A stretch of DNA of 64,000 bases from Mesotoga prima MesG1.Ag.4.2 (GCF_000147715.2 NC_017934.1:1488001-1552000); one strand, 5' to 3'. Shown: positions 50,325 through 59,832, numbered from the stretch's first letter. Made by a program: numbers and translations. Notes: a model not told the origin generated them from the letters alone.

Positions 50325-52274
50325 GTGGAAAACCAGGCCGATGCTATTGAGTCAAAGAAAATTAAAATAGCGCTTCTCGGAAATCCTAACGTTGGTAAAA
50401 CCAGTATATTCAATGCGTTAACAGGTTCAAGGCAGATAGTTGCAAACTGGCCGGGTGTTACAGTCGAGAAGAGAACCGGAGTAATGAAGCTCGCCAACCA
50501 TACAGTTGACGTGGTCGATTTGCCCGGAACATATACTCTTGGGGCTACCAGCCTTGATGAAAGAATAGCGCGAGACTTCCTGATAAATGAAAGGCCTGAT
50601 GTAGCCCTTGTAATTGGAGATGCCGTTAACCTTGAGAGAAGTCTCTACCTTTTGCTTCAGGTGTTGGAGCTTCGCGGTGATGTAGTACTGGCTGTCAACG
50701 CTATCGATGAAGCGAGAAAAGCGGGATTTGAAATAGACAAGCATGAGCTTTCGAAGCAACTCGGTATTCCTGTTGTACTAACTTCTGCCGTTACAGGTGA
50801 AGGCATCGAGGAATTGAAAAATACGCTGATTAAGAGCGCAAGGAGCAGCAGTCATGTCCATTATCTCTTCACAGATGAAATAGAGGCCAGTCTTAGAAAC
50901 CTGTCCGATAGAATAAAGGGAAATGCCTCTCTTTCCGCTTTTGACCAGCGTTGGCTTTCCATAAAGCTTTTAGAGAGAGATAAAGAAGTCGAGAAATTAA
51001 CAGGCATAAGCCTGGACTATGATTATTCGATAGAGATCGCCGAAACGCGTTATAAATACATCAAGAGAATTCTCTCTTCTTCCGTCAAGGGAAAGGAGAA
51101 AATCGGCTGGAACCTTTCGGAAGCAATCGACCACGTCATGACCCATAAGTTTCTTGGGATTTTGATCTTCCTCGCAATCATGTATATTGTTTTCCAGCTG
51201 ACCTTCACTATTTCGGGCCCCCTTTCTATAATGATCGAAAATCTACTTGATGGTGTTGGAAGTGTCGTGGGCGGCTGGATCGCTATAGACTGGCTCAGGT
51301 CACTTGTCGTTGACGGCGTAATTGGAGGAGTCGGGGCAATCTTAGTGTTCGTGCCGAACATATTCATACTGTTTCTTGCCCTTGGAGTTCTCGAAGAAAC
51401 CGGCTATCTACCAAGAGCGGCATTCGTAATAGATAAGCTTATGTATGCAATGAAACTCAGTGGTCGCTCTTTTATATCGCTCCTGCTTGGCTTCGGTTGT
51501 AATGTTTCATCGATTATGTCGACAAGGTCCATTTCAGAACCCAAGGAACGTCTCGTAACTATTCTGGTCTCTCCGTTTATATCTTGCAGCGCAAGGCTGC
51601 CGGTGTACGTACTGATTGCAGGCACGTTCTTCGGAGTCAATGCCGGCATAGTCGTCTTCTTCCTTTATCTGCTAAGCATAGTGATAACAGTGCTTTCGGC
51701 CCTTCTAATCAACAAACTGTTTTTCAAAGGTGAACCGTCGACGTTGATTATGGAACTTCCAAGATACAGAAAGCCCAGGTTGACCTCAATAATGCTTTAT
51801 ACATGGAACAAAGGGCGACACTTTCTCGAGAAGGCGGGCACGATAATACTTGCCGCTTCAATAGTGATCTGGATTTTGACATACTTTCCGACGGAAGGAA
51901 CGGGAAGTTTTGCCGCCACGATAGGAAAAGCCCTTGAACCTCTCTTCGTTCCGCTGGGATACACGTGGGAGATGATAACCAGTCTAGTCTTTGGAATAGC
52001 TGCAAAGGAAGTTATAGTTTCTTCTCTTACGACTTTTTTTGGCAATCCCGGCGTGAGCGGCACTTCTTTAGATATTATGAGAACCATCATTAGTCCAGAG
52101 ATCGCCTTAAGTTTCCTGGTGTTCGTTCTTCTTTATGTACCATGTATGCCGACACTTGCGGTGATTAAGAATGAAACGGGAAGTTACAAGTTCGTCTTCT
52201 TTTCGGCTTTTTACAGTCTTGCGGTCGCGTATGCGGTTGCACTGATCGTAAGAGTTGTTGGAGGGTTGTTATGA
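50325..52274 (+). CDS. feoB: Ferrous iron transporter FeoB
   Basis: 649 aa. The N-terminal GTPase has G1 GNPNVGKT (19-26), G3 DLPGTY (65-70) and the usual GDI-like helical linker, followed by about nine membrane helices. The conserved Gate motifs are seen, with the Cys-containing GFGCNVSSIMSTRSI and FISCSARLPVYVLI and the second repeat YVPCMPTLAVI. It imports Fe(II) across the inner membrane. GTG 50325 has a GA-rich site 13 nt upstream. It is translationally linked to a small membrane gene downstream. Confidence 0.93.
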   Translation: MENQADAIESKKIKIALLGNPNVGKTSIFNALTGSRQIVANWPGVTVEKRTGVMKLANHTVDVVDLPGTYTLGATSLDERIARDFLINERPDVALVIGDAVNLERSLYLLLQVLELRGDVVLAVNAIDEARKAGFEIDKHELSKQLGIPVVLTSAVTGEGIEELKNTLIKSARSSSHVHYLFTDEIEASLRNLSDRIKGNASLSAFDQRWLSIKLLERDKEVEKLTGISLDYDYSIEIAETRYKYIKRILSSSVKGKEKIGWNLSEAIDHVMTHKFLGILIFLAIMYIVFQLTFTISGPLSIMIENLLDGVGSVVGGWIAIDWLRSLVVDGVIGGVGAILVFVPNIFILFLALGVLEETGYLPRAAFVIDKLMYAMKLSGRSFISLLLGFGCNVSSIMSTRSISEPKERLVTILVSPFISCSARLPVYVLIAGTFFGVNAGIVVFFLYLLSIVITVLSALLINKLFFKGEPSTLIMELPRYRKPRLTSIMLYTWNKGRHFLEKAGTIILAASIVIWILTYFPTEGTGSFAATIGKALEPLFVPLGYTWEMITSLVFGIAAKEVIVSSLTTFFGNPGVSGTSLDIMRTIISPEIALSFLVFVLLYVPCMPTLAVIKNETGSYKFVFFSAFYSLAVAYAVALIVRVVGGLL

Positions 52275-52666
52275 AGGAGAGGGTGATAACTTTCTGGCTT
52301 TTGTTCGGAGGAACTCTTTTGGCGACTCTTTCTGTAAACTCCTTTTTCGGCCTTCTTCTGACCAAACGTGAGCCTTTCCTGGCAATGATTGCTGGAATTA
52401 ACTCAGCAATCTACTTCTTAGGGTTGGCAGAGAAAAGAAGCGACCTTAGAAAGAGGTATTCGCATCTTCTCGTTGGTAGTTTCTTCTCATATGTACTTTC
52501 TATCTACCAGGTCCTTGTTTTATTCAGCATTTGGCTTGGAGGACTACTCACTTCAACCTGCCTTTTGGCATTCGATGAGATGAATCTTCCTTTAATAATC
52601 TCCGGGTTTGCATTATCCTTTCTTTTTGACTTCGCAAAGAAGCAGTTTGAGACGAATAATCTCTAG
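52271..52666 (+). CDS. Small membrane protein of the feo operon
   Basis: 131 aa, four hydrophobic stretches, overlapping the feoB stop by 4 nt (ATGA). No family recognised; no Cys pairs for iron binding except one Cys near the third helix. The position suggests an accessory to FeoB, like FeoC in role but not in sequence. Confidence 0.6.
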   Translation: MKERVITFWLLFGGTLLATLSVNSFFGLLLTKREPFLAMIAGINSAIYFLGLAEKRSDLRKRYSHLLVGSFFSYVLSIYQVLVLFSIWLGGLLTSTCLLAFDEMNLPLIISGFALSFLFDFAKKQFETNNL

Positions 52667-52743
52667 AGAATTTTGGCTGTGAAAACCATCAAACACTATT
52701 CATCTTAATATGGTAATATGATTTGTGTTATGGAGGTGATTGC

Positions 52744-53349
52744 ATGGCACTCGTTTACGTGGTCGATGACGAGCTAAATGTAAGGCGAATCGTCAAAAAG
52801 ACCATGGAGAACGAAAACAACGAAGTCCATACTTTCGTGACAGCAGAGGAAGCCCTGGAAGAAATCGAGAAACGTAAGCCAGACCTCCTATTTACCGATA
52901 TTAGTTTGCCTTCGATGAATGGAATTCAGTTTCTAAAAGAACTTAAAAATAGAGGTTATTCAATACCTGTAATAGTAATATCTTCGGATACTTCCCCGGA
53001 ATCGATGAGGAGCGCTTTCAAAGCGGGAATTGTTGATTTCTTGACTAAACCATTTACGCCGCAGGAGATCAGGGATGCGGCAGAACTTGCGCTTAGAGAA
53101 GAAGACAGCATCTACAAACGAGCAAGGGAGATCAAGAGACTGATTGAGGAAGGGGAGACGGCGAAGGCGGAGTCCCTAATGGGAAACCTTTTCTCCGACT
53201 TTCCGGGTTCACCCTTTCCACATTTTCTTTACGCTCTTCTTGTGGCCAAAGACAATCCCAGAGTAGCCATAAAACATCTGAAGGCCTCGCTCTCACTCGA
53301 TGAGGATTTTAAGGACGCTTCCGACGAGCTTAAGAAACTAGAGGAGTAA
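52744..53349 (+). CDS. Response regulator (receiver + TPR-like C-terminus)
   Basis: 201 aa. The receiver (1-120) has the acidic pair Asp8-Asp9 (VVDDE), the phospho-acceptor Asp52 in LLFTDISLPSMNG and the Lys102 in FLTKPF. The C-terminal third (about 125-201) is helical, with a TPR-like AKAESLMGNLF and FPHFLYALLVAKDNPRVAIKHL. There is no DNA-binding domain, so it is probably a stand-alone, protein-binding regulator. ATG 52744 is chosen since GGAGGTGATT precedes it. The gene lies just before trkA-trkA-trkH, possibly in one operon; the kinase is not nearby. Confidence 0.8.
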   Translation: MALVYVVDDELNVRRIVKKTMENENNEVHTFVTAEEALEEIEKRKPDLLFTDISLPSMNGIQFLKELKNRGYSIPVIVISSDTSPESMRSAFKAGIVDFLTKPFTPQEIRDAAELALREEDSIYKRAREIKRLIEEGETAKAESLMGNLFSDFPGSPFPHFLYALLVAKDNPRVAIKHLKASLSLDEDFKDASDELKKLEE

Positions 53350-53352
53350 AAA

Positions 53353-53805
53353 ATGCCTTTCATGAAAGGTGCGATAAAAAAAGATGAATACTATGTAGTG
53401 ATTTTCGGTTGTGGGCGGCTTGGTTCTAGAATGGCAAACTGGCTATCTTCCTTGGGGTGCAGTGTCGTCATTGTCGACAGAAATGAATCTTCTTTCGATG
53501 CCCTGTCAAACGAATTCACCGGCTTCAATATTCTGGGCGATGCAACGGAGCTCGACGTGCTTAAGGAGGCCAAGCTTGACAAGGCAGATGTTGCCCTTGT
53601 GCTTACTACGGACGACAACACAAATCTCATGGTCTCGATGTCGGCAAAAGAGTATTTCGAAGTACCCCGAGTTGTCGCAAGAGCTTATGATCCTAACAAC
53701 ATCAAGATGTTCTCGGACTTTGGAATAGAAGTGATTTGTCCAACTCTCCTGGCTGTTGAGAGTATTAAGAGCGCATTGTATTTCATCGGCGGTGACGACA
53801 AATGA
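53353..53805 (+). CDS. trkA: Potassium transport regulatory subunit TrkA (single KTN domain)
   Basis: 150 aa. The NAD-binding RCK/KTN fold begins YYVVIFGCGRLGSRMANWL, with the GxGxxG motif, followed by VIVDRNESSFDAL, GDATELDVLKEAKL and the C-terminal FGIEVICPTLLAVESIKSAL. There is no TrkA-C domain. It overlaps the next trkA by 4 nt, so the two halves may form a hetero-assembly gating TrkH. Confidence 0.85.
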   Translation: MPFMKGAIKKDEYYVVIFGCGRLGSRMANWLSSLGCSVVIVDRNESSFDALSNEFTGFNILGDATELDVLKEAKLDKADVALVLTTDDNTNLMVSMSAKEYFEVPRVVARAYDPNNIKMFSDFGIEVICPTLLAVESIKSALYFIGGDDK

Positions 53806-54461
53806 AGATTGTTCTAATTGGCGGTGAGAAGATTGCCTACCATCTCGCAAGAAGATTCTTGACCAAAGGCCACAACGTTATGCTAGTCAACAAGAACGAG
53901 AGGTTCTGTGACGAAATGGCAAAGAAGCTCCGTGCAATTATCGTAAGGGGTGATGGAAGCAAGAGGTACGTTCTCGAGCAGCTTGAGCTTGACCCTACCG
54001 ACCTCTTTGTCGCTCTGACTCCTTACGATCAGGATAATCTCGTCGCCTGTTTAACGGCTTCGCGCGTCTATGGGATCGAGAGACCGGTTGCTATGGTGAA
54101 TGATCCAGACAACAAAGCTGTTTTCGAAAAAATGGGGATAAAGAGTGTGGTTAGTCCGACTGAAATCCTTGGTGTCGCGCTTGAAGACAGCCTTTTCAGA
54201 GAACACATAACGAATCTCCTCCCTTCTTCAGAAAAAGTCTCTATTCTAAGAATAGAGATGACTGATAAGTCGCCTATACTGGGAGAGGCGATTAAGGACA
54301 TTCCTCTCCCTGATGAAAGTGTTATTGGAGCAATAGTAAGAGAGGATGAAGTTGTTATCCCAAGAGGGAACACTGTGATTGAAACGGGAGATGTTCTTCT
54401 AGTTCTTAGCAGTCCAACGGTACAGTCTTCAGTTTTCGAAACTCTCCTGGGAGAGGTGTAA
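53802..54461 (+). CDS. trkA: Potassium transport regulatory subunit TrkA (KTN + RCK-C)
   Basis: 219 aa. Residues 1 to about 135 form a KTN domain starting KIVLIGGEKIAYHLARRFL (the Gly pattern is less canonical, GGEKIA rather than GxGxxG), followed by VMLVNKNERFCDEM and VRGDGSKRYVL. From about 140 a TrkA-C/RCK-C domain (ILRIEMTDKSPILGEAIKDI). It regulates the channel TrkH with nucleotide binding. The start overlaps the upstream trkA stop by 4 nt; trkH starts 1 nt after the stop. Confidence 0.88.
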   Translation: MKIVLIGGEKIAYHLARRFLTKGHNVMLVNKNERFCDEMAKKLRAIIVRGDGSKRYVLEQLELDPTDLFVALTPYDQDNLVACLTASRVYGIERPVAMVNDPDNKAVFEKMGIKSVVSPTEILGVALEDSLFREHITNLLPSSEKVSILRIEMTDKSPILGEAIKDIPLPDESVIGAIVREDEVVIPRGNTVIETGDVLLVLSSPTVQSSVFETLLGEV

Positions 54462-55946
54462 ATGTTTCTAAATCTTTTGAAACAGCGATACAGGCTTGTC
54501 TTTGGGTACCTCGGGAATCTATTTGTCTTCTTTCCCATTGTGCTGCTAATTCCACTACTGTATTGCATATGGAATCCCGAAGACTTCCTACAGAGTCTCG
54601 CTTTTGTGGAGGCTGCTTCGATCAGTTTTGTGATTGGGATGACGTTGAAGCTGACTATGAAGGTCCGGCCAGGATCTCCGATAAGTGTTCAGGAAGGGGC
54701 CATAGTGGTCTTGTTCTCCTGGGTGATGGCGATAATCCTTTCGGCACTTCCCTTTATTTTTGCCGGATACTTCAATTTTACCCAGGCCATTTTCGAGTCT
54801 ACAAGCGGCTGGACTACTACGGGTCTGACTCTCGCAGATGTCGAAACGATTCCTGGCACCTTTCTTCTATGGAGAAGCATGATGCAGTATCTTGGAGGAG
54901 CAGGCATCGCAATAATTATGATGTCCGCGATCTTAGGACCGGCGGGACTTGGACTCTATAAGGCCGAAGGCCGCATGGACAATCTTGTGCCGAATATCAA
55001 GAGTTCGACGCGGACAATAACGACAATATATGGTTCCTATGCTGTAGCTGGGATAATAATGTATAGAATCGCAGGGATGAATCTTTTCGATGCCATAAAT
55101 CATTCTCTAACCGCCCTGGCGACCGGTGGGTTTTCCACAAAGGCCGGATCGATCGCAGAGTTCAACAGCGTTTCAGTCGAGATTGTAACCATTGTTCTGA
55201 TGCTGCTAGGAGCTACGGGATTCGGGATTCACTATACTATCTGGAAGAGAAACTTCAGAGCGTTCTGGAAGAACGGTGAGCCAAAGCTGATGTTCGTCAT
55301 ACTGGCGATCTTCACGCCGTTATTGATGACAGGCACGCTGTCCATTTTCTACTCCTCGGGCGCAGAGCAGTTTCGCCACAGTGTTTTTCAGGCTGTTTCG
55401 GCATTAACTGGAACTGGTTTCTCTACAGTGGACTTAGTGCCATGGAATCATTTCGGGATATATTTGGTAATTTTGCTCATGATATTCGGGGGAGATCTCG
55501 ATTCAACATCTGGAGGCCTGAAACAGTACAGGCTGTTTGCTCTCTTAAAGATTTTATGGTTGGAAATTAGAAGGTACTTCCTTCCGAAAGATGCGATCCT
55601 TAAAGAGGAAATCTGGAAGGGTGAAACGAAGAGGTATATAGACAACTCTCTGGTCAAGGAGATCCTGCTCGTTTTCTCCCTGTATTTCCTTACGTATGCC
55701 ATTGGAACTGGCGTGTTGATGGCTTACGGCCACTCGATGGCTTTTTCAGCATTTGAATATGCATCTGCCCTTAGCACTGTTGGTCTCTCGGTTGGAATAA
55801 CAGCTCCTAACGCCCCTGCCGGGCTGATCTGGGCCGAAACAATTGGCATGTTTCTGGGAAGGCTCGAATTTCTAGTCGTAATATATGCTATAACTAAACT
55901 GATGAGAGACGGGAGAATCTTATTAAGAAGACGGAGGAATGCATAA
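54462..55946 (+). CDS. trkH: Potassium transporter TrkH
   Basis: 494 aa with eight pore-forming hydrophobic repeats. The selectivity-filter-like loops are seen, for instance STSGWTTTGLTLAD, LATGGFSTKAGS, LTGTGFSTVD and LSTVGLSVGI. The SuperFamily-K-Trans architecture and the co-located TrkA genes confirm it. It imports K+ at the membrane. The hisS gene starts just after its stop. Confidence 0.92.
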   Translation: MFLNLLKQRYRLVFGYLGNLFVFFPIVLLIPLLYCIWNPEDFLQSLAFVEAASISFVIGMTLKLTMKVRPGSPISVQEGAIVVLFSWVMAIILSALPFIFAGYFNFTQAIFESTSGWTTTGLTLADVETIPGTFLLWRSMMQYLGGAGIAIIMMSAILGPAGLGLYKAEGRMDNLVPNIKSSTRTITTIYGSYAVAGIIMYRIAGMNLFDAINHSLTALATGGFSTKAGSIAEFNSVSVEIVTIVLMLLGATGFGIHYTIWKRNFRAFWKNGEPKLMFVILAIFTPLLMTGTLSIFYSSGAEQFRHSVFQAVSALTGTGFSTVDLVPWNHFGIYLVILLMIFGGDLDSTSGGLKQYRLFALLKILWLEIRRYFLPKDAILKEEIWKGETKRYIDNSLVKEILLVFSLYFLTYAIGTGVLMAYGHSMAFSAFEYASALSTVGLSVGITAPNAPAGLIWAETIGMFLGRLEFLVVIYAITKLMRDGRILLRRRRNA

Positions 55947-55950
55947 TATA

Positions 55951-57213
55951 ATGATTACCAGAATTAAGGGTACCCAGGATATAACCTTTGACAATATCGG
56001 ATACTGGCACTATGTGGAGGAGGCAATTAGAAGTATCTCGCACAGATACTCCTTCACTGAAATACGGACTCCAATCTTTGAAGCTACGGAGCTTTTCAAG
56101 AGAAGCGTCGGTGAATCAACGGACGTTGTCCAGAAAGAGATGTATACATTTGAAGACAAGGGCGGCAGATCGATAACCTTGCGGCCGGAAGGCACCGCAA
56201 GTGTCGCAAGGGCCTTTATCGAGAATTCTTTAGTGAATCTTGGTGCTCCAATAAAACTCTTTTACAACGGTCCCATGTTCCGTTATGAAAAACCTCAGGC
56301 AGGCAGACTGCGCCAGTTCCATCAGTTTGGTGCGGAGATACTGGGATCCGAGAGTCCGTTGGCAGACTTTGAAATAATCGAGATGGCCAATAGTTTTCTT
56401 AAGGAGCTGAAGGTAAGTAAGACAAAGCTTTTCATCAATTCGATCGGTTGCCCCAAATGCAGGGAGGATTACAAAACTGCGCTCAGAGATTATTATCGGG
56501 ACAAACTGCCAGGAATGTGCACTGATTGTAGACGAAGATTTGATACAAACGTATTGAGACTTCTCGATTGTAAGATAGATAAAGAGCTCGCTAAAAAAGC
56601 TCCTAGCATTCTTGATTACCTCGATGAAGACTGCAGGAACCATTTTGAGGAACTCCAGTGGTATCTAGAGAAGGCTGACATTGAATATGAAGTCGACCCT
56701 CTCCTTGTCCGCGGACTTGATTATTACAGCAGAACGGCCTTCGAAATCCGCTCTTCATCACTGGGAAGTCAGGACCAAATCGTTGGTGGAGGTCGTTACG
56801 ACGGTCTAGTCGAATACATAGGAGGAAACAGCTGCCCGGCAGTTGGATTTGCGATAGGGCTAGAAAGAATAGTGATGCTCTTGAAATCCGAAAAGGTAAA
56901 TGTGAACGTCCCCAAGATCCCTCAGGTTGCAATACTGGCATTTGGCAGAGAGGAAAACATCAGGGGATTCGACTACTCCAGAAGACTACGTAAGATGGGC
57001 ATTTCAACTTACGTTGATGTTATGGAGAGAAACATGCGCAACAAAATGAAGCATGCGGCAAGAATCGGCGCAAAGATCTCTTTGATAGTTGGAAAAGAAG
57101 AGATTGAGAGAGACATTGTGACTGTCAAAATTATGAGCGATGGGTCACAGTTTCAGGTAGACAGCGACTATATGTCAGATTATGTGGTCGATAAATTAAG
57201 AGATATTTCGTAA
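55951..57213 (+). CDS. hisS: Histidyl-tRNA synthetase
   Basis: 420 aa class II synthetase. The first block is RIKGTQDI with HRYSFTEIRTPIFE, then motif 2 FYNGPMFRYEKPQAGRLRQF and FHQFGAEILG, histidine-specific GLDYYSRTAFEI, motif 3 GFAIGLERIVML and an anticodon-binding C-terminus from about residue 325. ATG 55951 gives the standard MITRIKGTQDI start; the in-frame ATG at 55939 abuts GGAGGA. It lies directly behind trkH. Confidence 0.94.
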   Translation: MITRIKGTQDITFDNIGYWHYVEEAIRSISHRYSFTEIRTPIFEATELFKRSVGESTDVVQKEMYTFEDKGGRSITLRPEGTASVARAFIENSLVNLGAPIKLFYNGPMFRYEKPQAGRLRQFHQFGAEILGSESPLADFEIIEMANSFLKELKVSKTKLFINSIGCPKCREDYKTALRDYYRDKLPGMCTDCRRRFDTNVLRLLDCKIDKELAKKAPSILDYLDEDCRNHFEELQWYLEKADIEYEVDPLLVRGLDYYSRTAFEIRSSSLGSQDQIVGGGRYDGLVEYIGGNSCPAVGFAIGLERIVMLLKSEKVNVNVPKIPQVAILAFGREENIRGFDYSRRLRKMGISTYVDVMERNMRNKMKHAARIGAKISLIVGKEEIERDIVTVKIMSDGSQFQVDSDYMSDYVVDKLRDIS

Positions 57214-57279
57214 ACCGGCCATTTTATGTTGTCTAATAAAGAAAAATGATAATAATCGCCGTTATTCACCTATAATACC

Positions 57280-57309
57280 TTGAATTTTCTCCCTTGAGTG
57301 TGTTATTAT
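57280..57309 (+). promoter_or_regulatory. Promoter of the DUF4912-GH57 operon
   Basis: TTGAAT (57280-57285), 18-nt spacer, TATTAT (57304-57309), about 40 nt ahead of the ATG. An additional TATAAT at 57271-57276 lacks a good -35. Confidence 0.55.
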
Positions 57310-57347
57310 CTACTTTAGTAGAAAATCATGCCCAGGAGGTTTTTCAT

Positions 57348-58085
57348 ATGAGCAACGAAGAGATTCAAACTTTCCTTAGTAAAGATCCAACGATTCAGGA
57401 CCTTCGTCGTTATGCAAAGATGATGGGGATCAACTTGAAGAGAACGATGAAAAAGAAGGATATCACTCGCGTCTTAAAGAAATTTGCCCAGAAGAGCAGG
57501 CAGACGTCGAGCACTACTACTGCAAAGAGCAGTCCCTCAGAAATACTTCGCCCATCTAAGCCTGTAGATGCCCAAATTCCTTCATCGTATTCACGTGACT
57601 TTGTCGTAATTCACCCGGTCAATCCCTACTGGGTTTACGTGATGTGGGATATGTCCAGCTGGACTGCAAGAAGCGTTTCAGATCATTCTTCAAAGCTTCT
57701 AGTGAGAGTGAGTGACATTACAAACATTATCTATGACGGTAAGAACGCTCACAGATTCAAGGAGGCCAACATCTCCCCCGATGCCGGAAACTGGTACTTC
57801 CAGGTAGATTTTCCCGATGCAGACTACATTGCCGAGATTGGGTACTACGTCGGTGGCAACTTCAACAGTGTTTTAAAATCGAAAATCACCAGAACACCTA
57901 GAAATTCGCCAAAATTTTCCGATTACGAAATCTGGGTAGACCTCAAAAAGGGATCGAGGAAAGAGTACAAAGCATCTCATGAAGAGCTCGTCTTCGAACG
58001 CGCGACTAAGTCTTCTGGGCCAACAGGCAATCCATCTTCTGAGGAGTTCATTAAAACTATCTCGAAGAGCAAGAGCGGGAGATGA
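57348..58085 (+). CDS. DUF4912 domain protein with N-terminal Rho-N-like region
   Basis: 245 aa. Residues 1-55 look like a Rho-N-type helical hairpin (TIQDLRRYAKMMGINLKRTM). The middle (about 80-205) is the DUF4912 carbohydrate-associated fold: SRDFVVIHPVNPYWVYVMWD, with NWYFQVDFPDADYIAEIGYY near its end. The tail is Ser/Lys-rich and disordered. Proteins of this family often sit before GH57 enzymes and are thought to help in glycogen handling, as here. ATG 57348 with AGGAGG 8 nt upstream; the ORF extends upstream without a site. Confidence 0.85.
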   Translation: MSNEEIQTFLSKDPTIQDLRRYAKMMGINLKRTMKKKDITRVLKKFAQKSRQTSSTTTAKSSPSEILRPSKPVDAQIPSSYSRDFVVIHPVNPYWVYVMWDMSSWTARSVSDHSSKLLVRVSDITNIIYDGKNAHRFKEANISPDAGNWYFQVDFPDADYIAEIGYYVGGNFNSVLKSKITRTPRNSPKFSDYEIWVDLKKGSRKEYKASHEELVFERATKSSGPTGNPSSEEFIKTISKSKSGR

Positions 58086-58089
58086 TTGA

Positions 58090-59694
58090 ATGGAAAGAGG
58101 CAGATTGATTCTCATGCTCCACGCACACTTGCCCTTCATAAACCATCCTGATTTTCCAAGCTTCATGGAAGAAAGGTGGCTTTTTGAAGCAATTACGGAA
58201 ACATACATTCCTTTGCTTCAAGTATTCAGAAGGTTAAAAGATGACAGTGTGAACTTCAGAGTGACAATGAGCATAACTCCACCTTTAATGGAGATGCTTG
58301 CCAATAGAGATCTGCAGAAGAAGTACATCAATTATCTAGATTCATCCATCGAATTGGCCGGGAGCGAGATTTCGAGAACGGTCTCGGAGCATCCAGCTGC
58401 GAATAGACTAGCCTTACACTATTTGAAAGAGCTCCAGGAGATAAAAAGCGTTTATGAAGAGTGCAACAGAGACCTTGTTGGAGAGTTTGCCCAGCTCCAG
58501 GAAAGCGGAGAGCTGGAAATCGTAACGTGCAACGCTACTCATGGTTTTCTTCCCCTTATGACAAACTTCCCGGAGACAATCAATGCGCAAGTTGAAATCG
58601 GGGTGCAGTCTTACAAGAGACATGTGGGAAAGGATCCGAGAGGAATCTGGCTTGCGGAGTGTGGATACGTGCCTGGCTTCGACTCCTACCTGCGCGAACA
58701 TGGTCTCTCGTTCTTCTTCGTCGATTCGCACAGTTTCTGGTACGGGGATCCCGCTCCAAGATACGGAGTGTACAGACCAGTGGTTACTCCGGAGAGTGTC
58801 TTTGTATTTGCAAGAGACCCCGAATCTAGCCAGCAAGTTTGGAGCGCTGAGGTAGGTTATCCCGGAGATGCCAGATACAGAGAATTTTACAGGGACGTTG
58901 GATTCGATCGTGAAGAGGACTATATAAGACCCTACATAGATCCGAGTGGTGAGCGGTGCAATACTGGCATCAAGTATTACAAGATAACGGGGAAGGATGT
59001 AGCTCTGAACGATAAGAGCTACTACGACATCGATGATGCAAGAAAGGCAACGATCGAGCATGCAAGAGATTTTGCAAATAGAAAGAGAGAACAGGTGAGA
59101 AGGCTTTCCAAGCAGTTCGATGGAGAAGAACCCGTCATCGTTGCGCCGTTCGATGCCGAGCTTTTCGGACACTGGTGGTACGAAGGGCCCCTCTTTATTG
59201 AAGAGCTATTCAGAGAACTAAATGGAGACGAAACCGTTGTTCCATCGACACCACCCGAAGTGATTGAGTCCATGGAACAGGCGCAGGTTGTAACCCCAAA
59301 TACATCGACATGGGGAGCGAACGGTTACAATGAAGTTTGGCTGAACGGTAGGAATGACTGGATATACAGGCATCTCGACGAGGGTTCTAGGAGAATGATA
59401 GAGCTTGCAAGGAAGTATGAGAGAACTGAAGATCCTCTCAAAATTAGGGCCCTAAATCAGATGGCGAGAGAGCTTCTCCTTGCTCAGTCAAGCGATTGGG
59501 CTTTCATAATAACTACCAACACAACTGTAGAATACGCAGTCTTCAGAACAAAGACTCACATCGACAGGTTGCTGACGCTTTACAGAGAGATCGAGAGTGA
59601 CTCGATCGATGATCACAGGTTGAAGACCCTTGAATGGATTGACTCGATATTTCCATACCTGGATTTCAGGGTTTACGCAAAGCAAGTTGGTTAG
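58090..59694 (+). CDS. 1,4-alpha-glucan branching enzyme, GH57
   Basis: 534 aa. The GH57 barrel begins LILMLHAHLPFINHP. The nucleophile Glu190 lies in GIWLAECGYVPGFD, and the general acid Asp355 in APFDAELFGHWWYEGP, with the tryptophan-rich substrate edge and the helical domain following. The length and order match GH57 branching enzymes (TM1438-like), which put alpha-1,6 branches into glycogen; some close relatives are amylases. It starts 4 nt after the DUF4912 gene, so the pair is co-translated. Confidence 0.9.
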   Translation: MERGRLILMLHAHLPFINHPDFPSFMEERWLFEAITETYIPLLQVFRRLKDDSVNFRVTMSITPPLMEMLANRDLQKKYINYLDSSIELAGSEISRTVSEHPAANRLALHYLKELQEIKSVYEECNRDLVGEFAQLQESGELEIVTCNATHGFLPLMTNFPETINAQVEIGVQSYKRHVGKDPRGIWLAECGYVPGFDSYLREHGLSFFFVDSHSFWYGDPAPRYGVYRPVVTPESVFVFARDPESSQQVWSAEVGYPGDARYREFYRDVGFDREEDYIRPYIDPSGERCNTGIKYYKITGKDVALNDKSYYDIDDARKATIEHARDFANRKREQVRRLSKQFDGEEPVIVAPFDAELFGHWWYEGPLFIEELFRELNGDETVVPSTPPEVIESMEQAQVVTPNTSTWGANGYNEVWLNGRNDWIYRHLDEGSRRMIELARKYERTEDPLKIRALNQMARELLLAQSSDWAFIITTNTTVEYAVFRTKTHIDRLLTLYREIESDSIDDHRLKTLEWIDSIFPYLDFRVYAKQVG

Positions 59695-59727
59695 TTACAT
59701 CGGCCATCTTTCTTGATATCGTGCCGA

Positions 59728-59756
59728 TTACAAGAGCATATTTACTATGGTATAAT
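59728..59756 (+). promoter_or_regulatory. Promoter of the parvulin gene
   Basis: A perfect TATAAT (59751-59756) with TTACAA 17 nt upstream (59728-59733), a modest -35. Transcription should begin near 59763, right before the hairpin at 59767. Confidence 0.5.
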
Positions 59757-59766
59757 TCGTGAAGCC

Positions 59767-59787
59767 GGGGGAGGCAAAACCTCCCCC
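59767..59787 (+). promoter_or_regulatory. 5'-end hairpin of the parvulin mRNA
   Basis: GGGGGAGG and CCTCCCCC are perfect complements around a CAAAA loop, placed about +4 from the predicted start. No T-run follows, so not a terminator; it may stabilise the transcript or be a protein or small-RNA site. Confidence 0.45.
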
Positions 59788-59832
59788 TATTGGTTGTAGA
59801 GTATTAGGTACTTGGAGGGAGTTGAAAACTAA

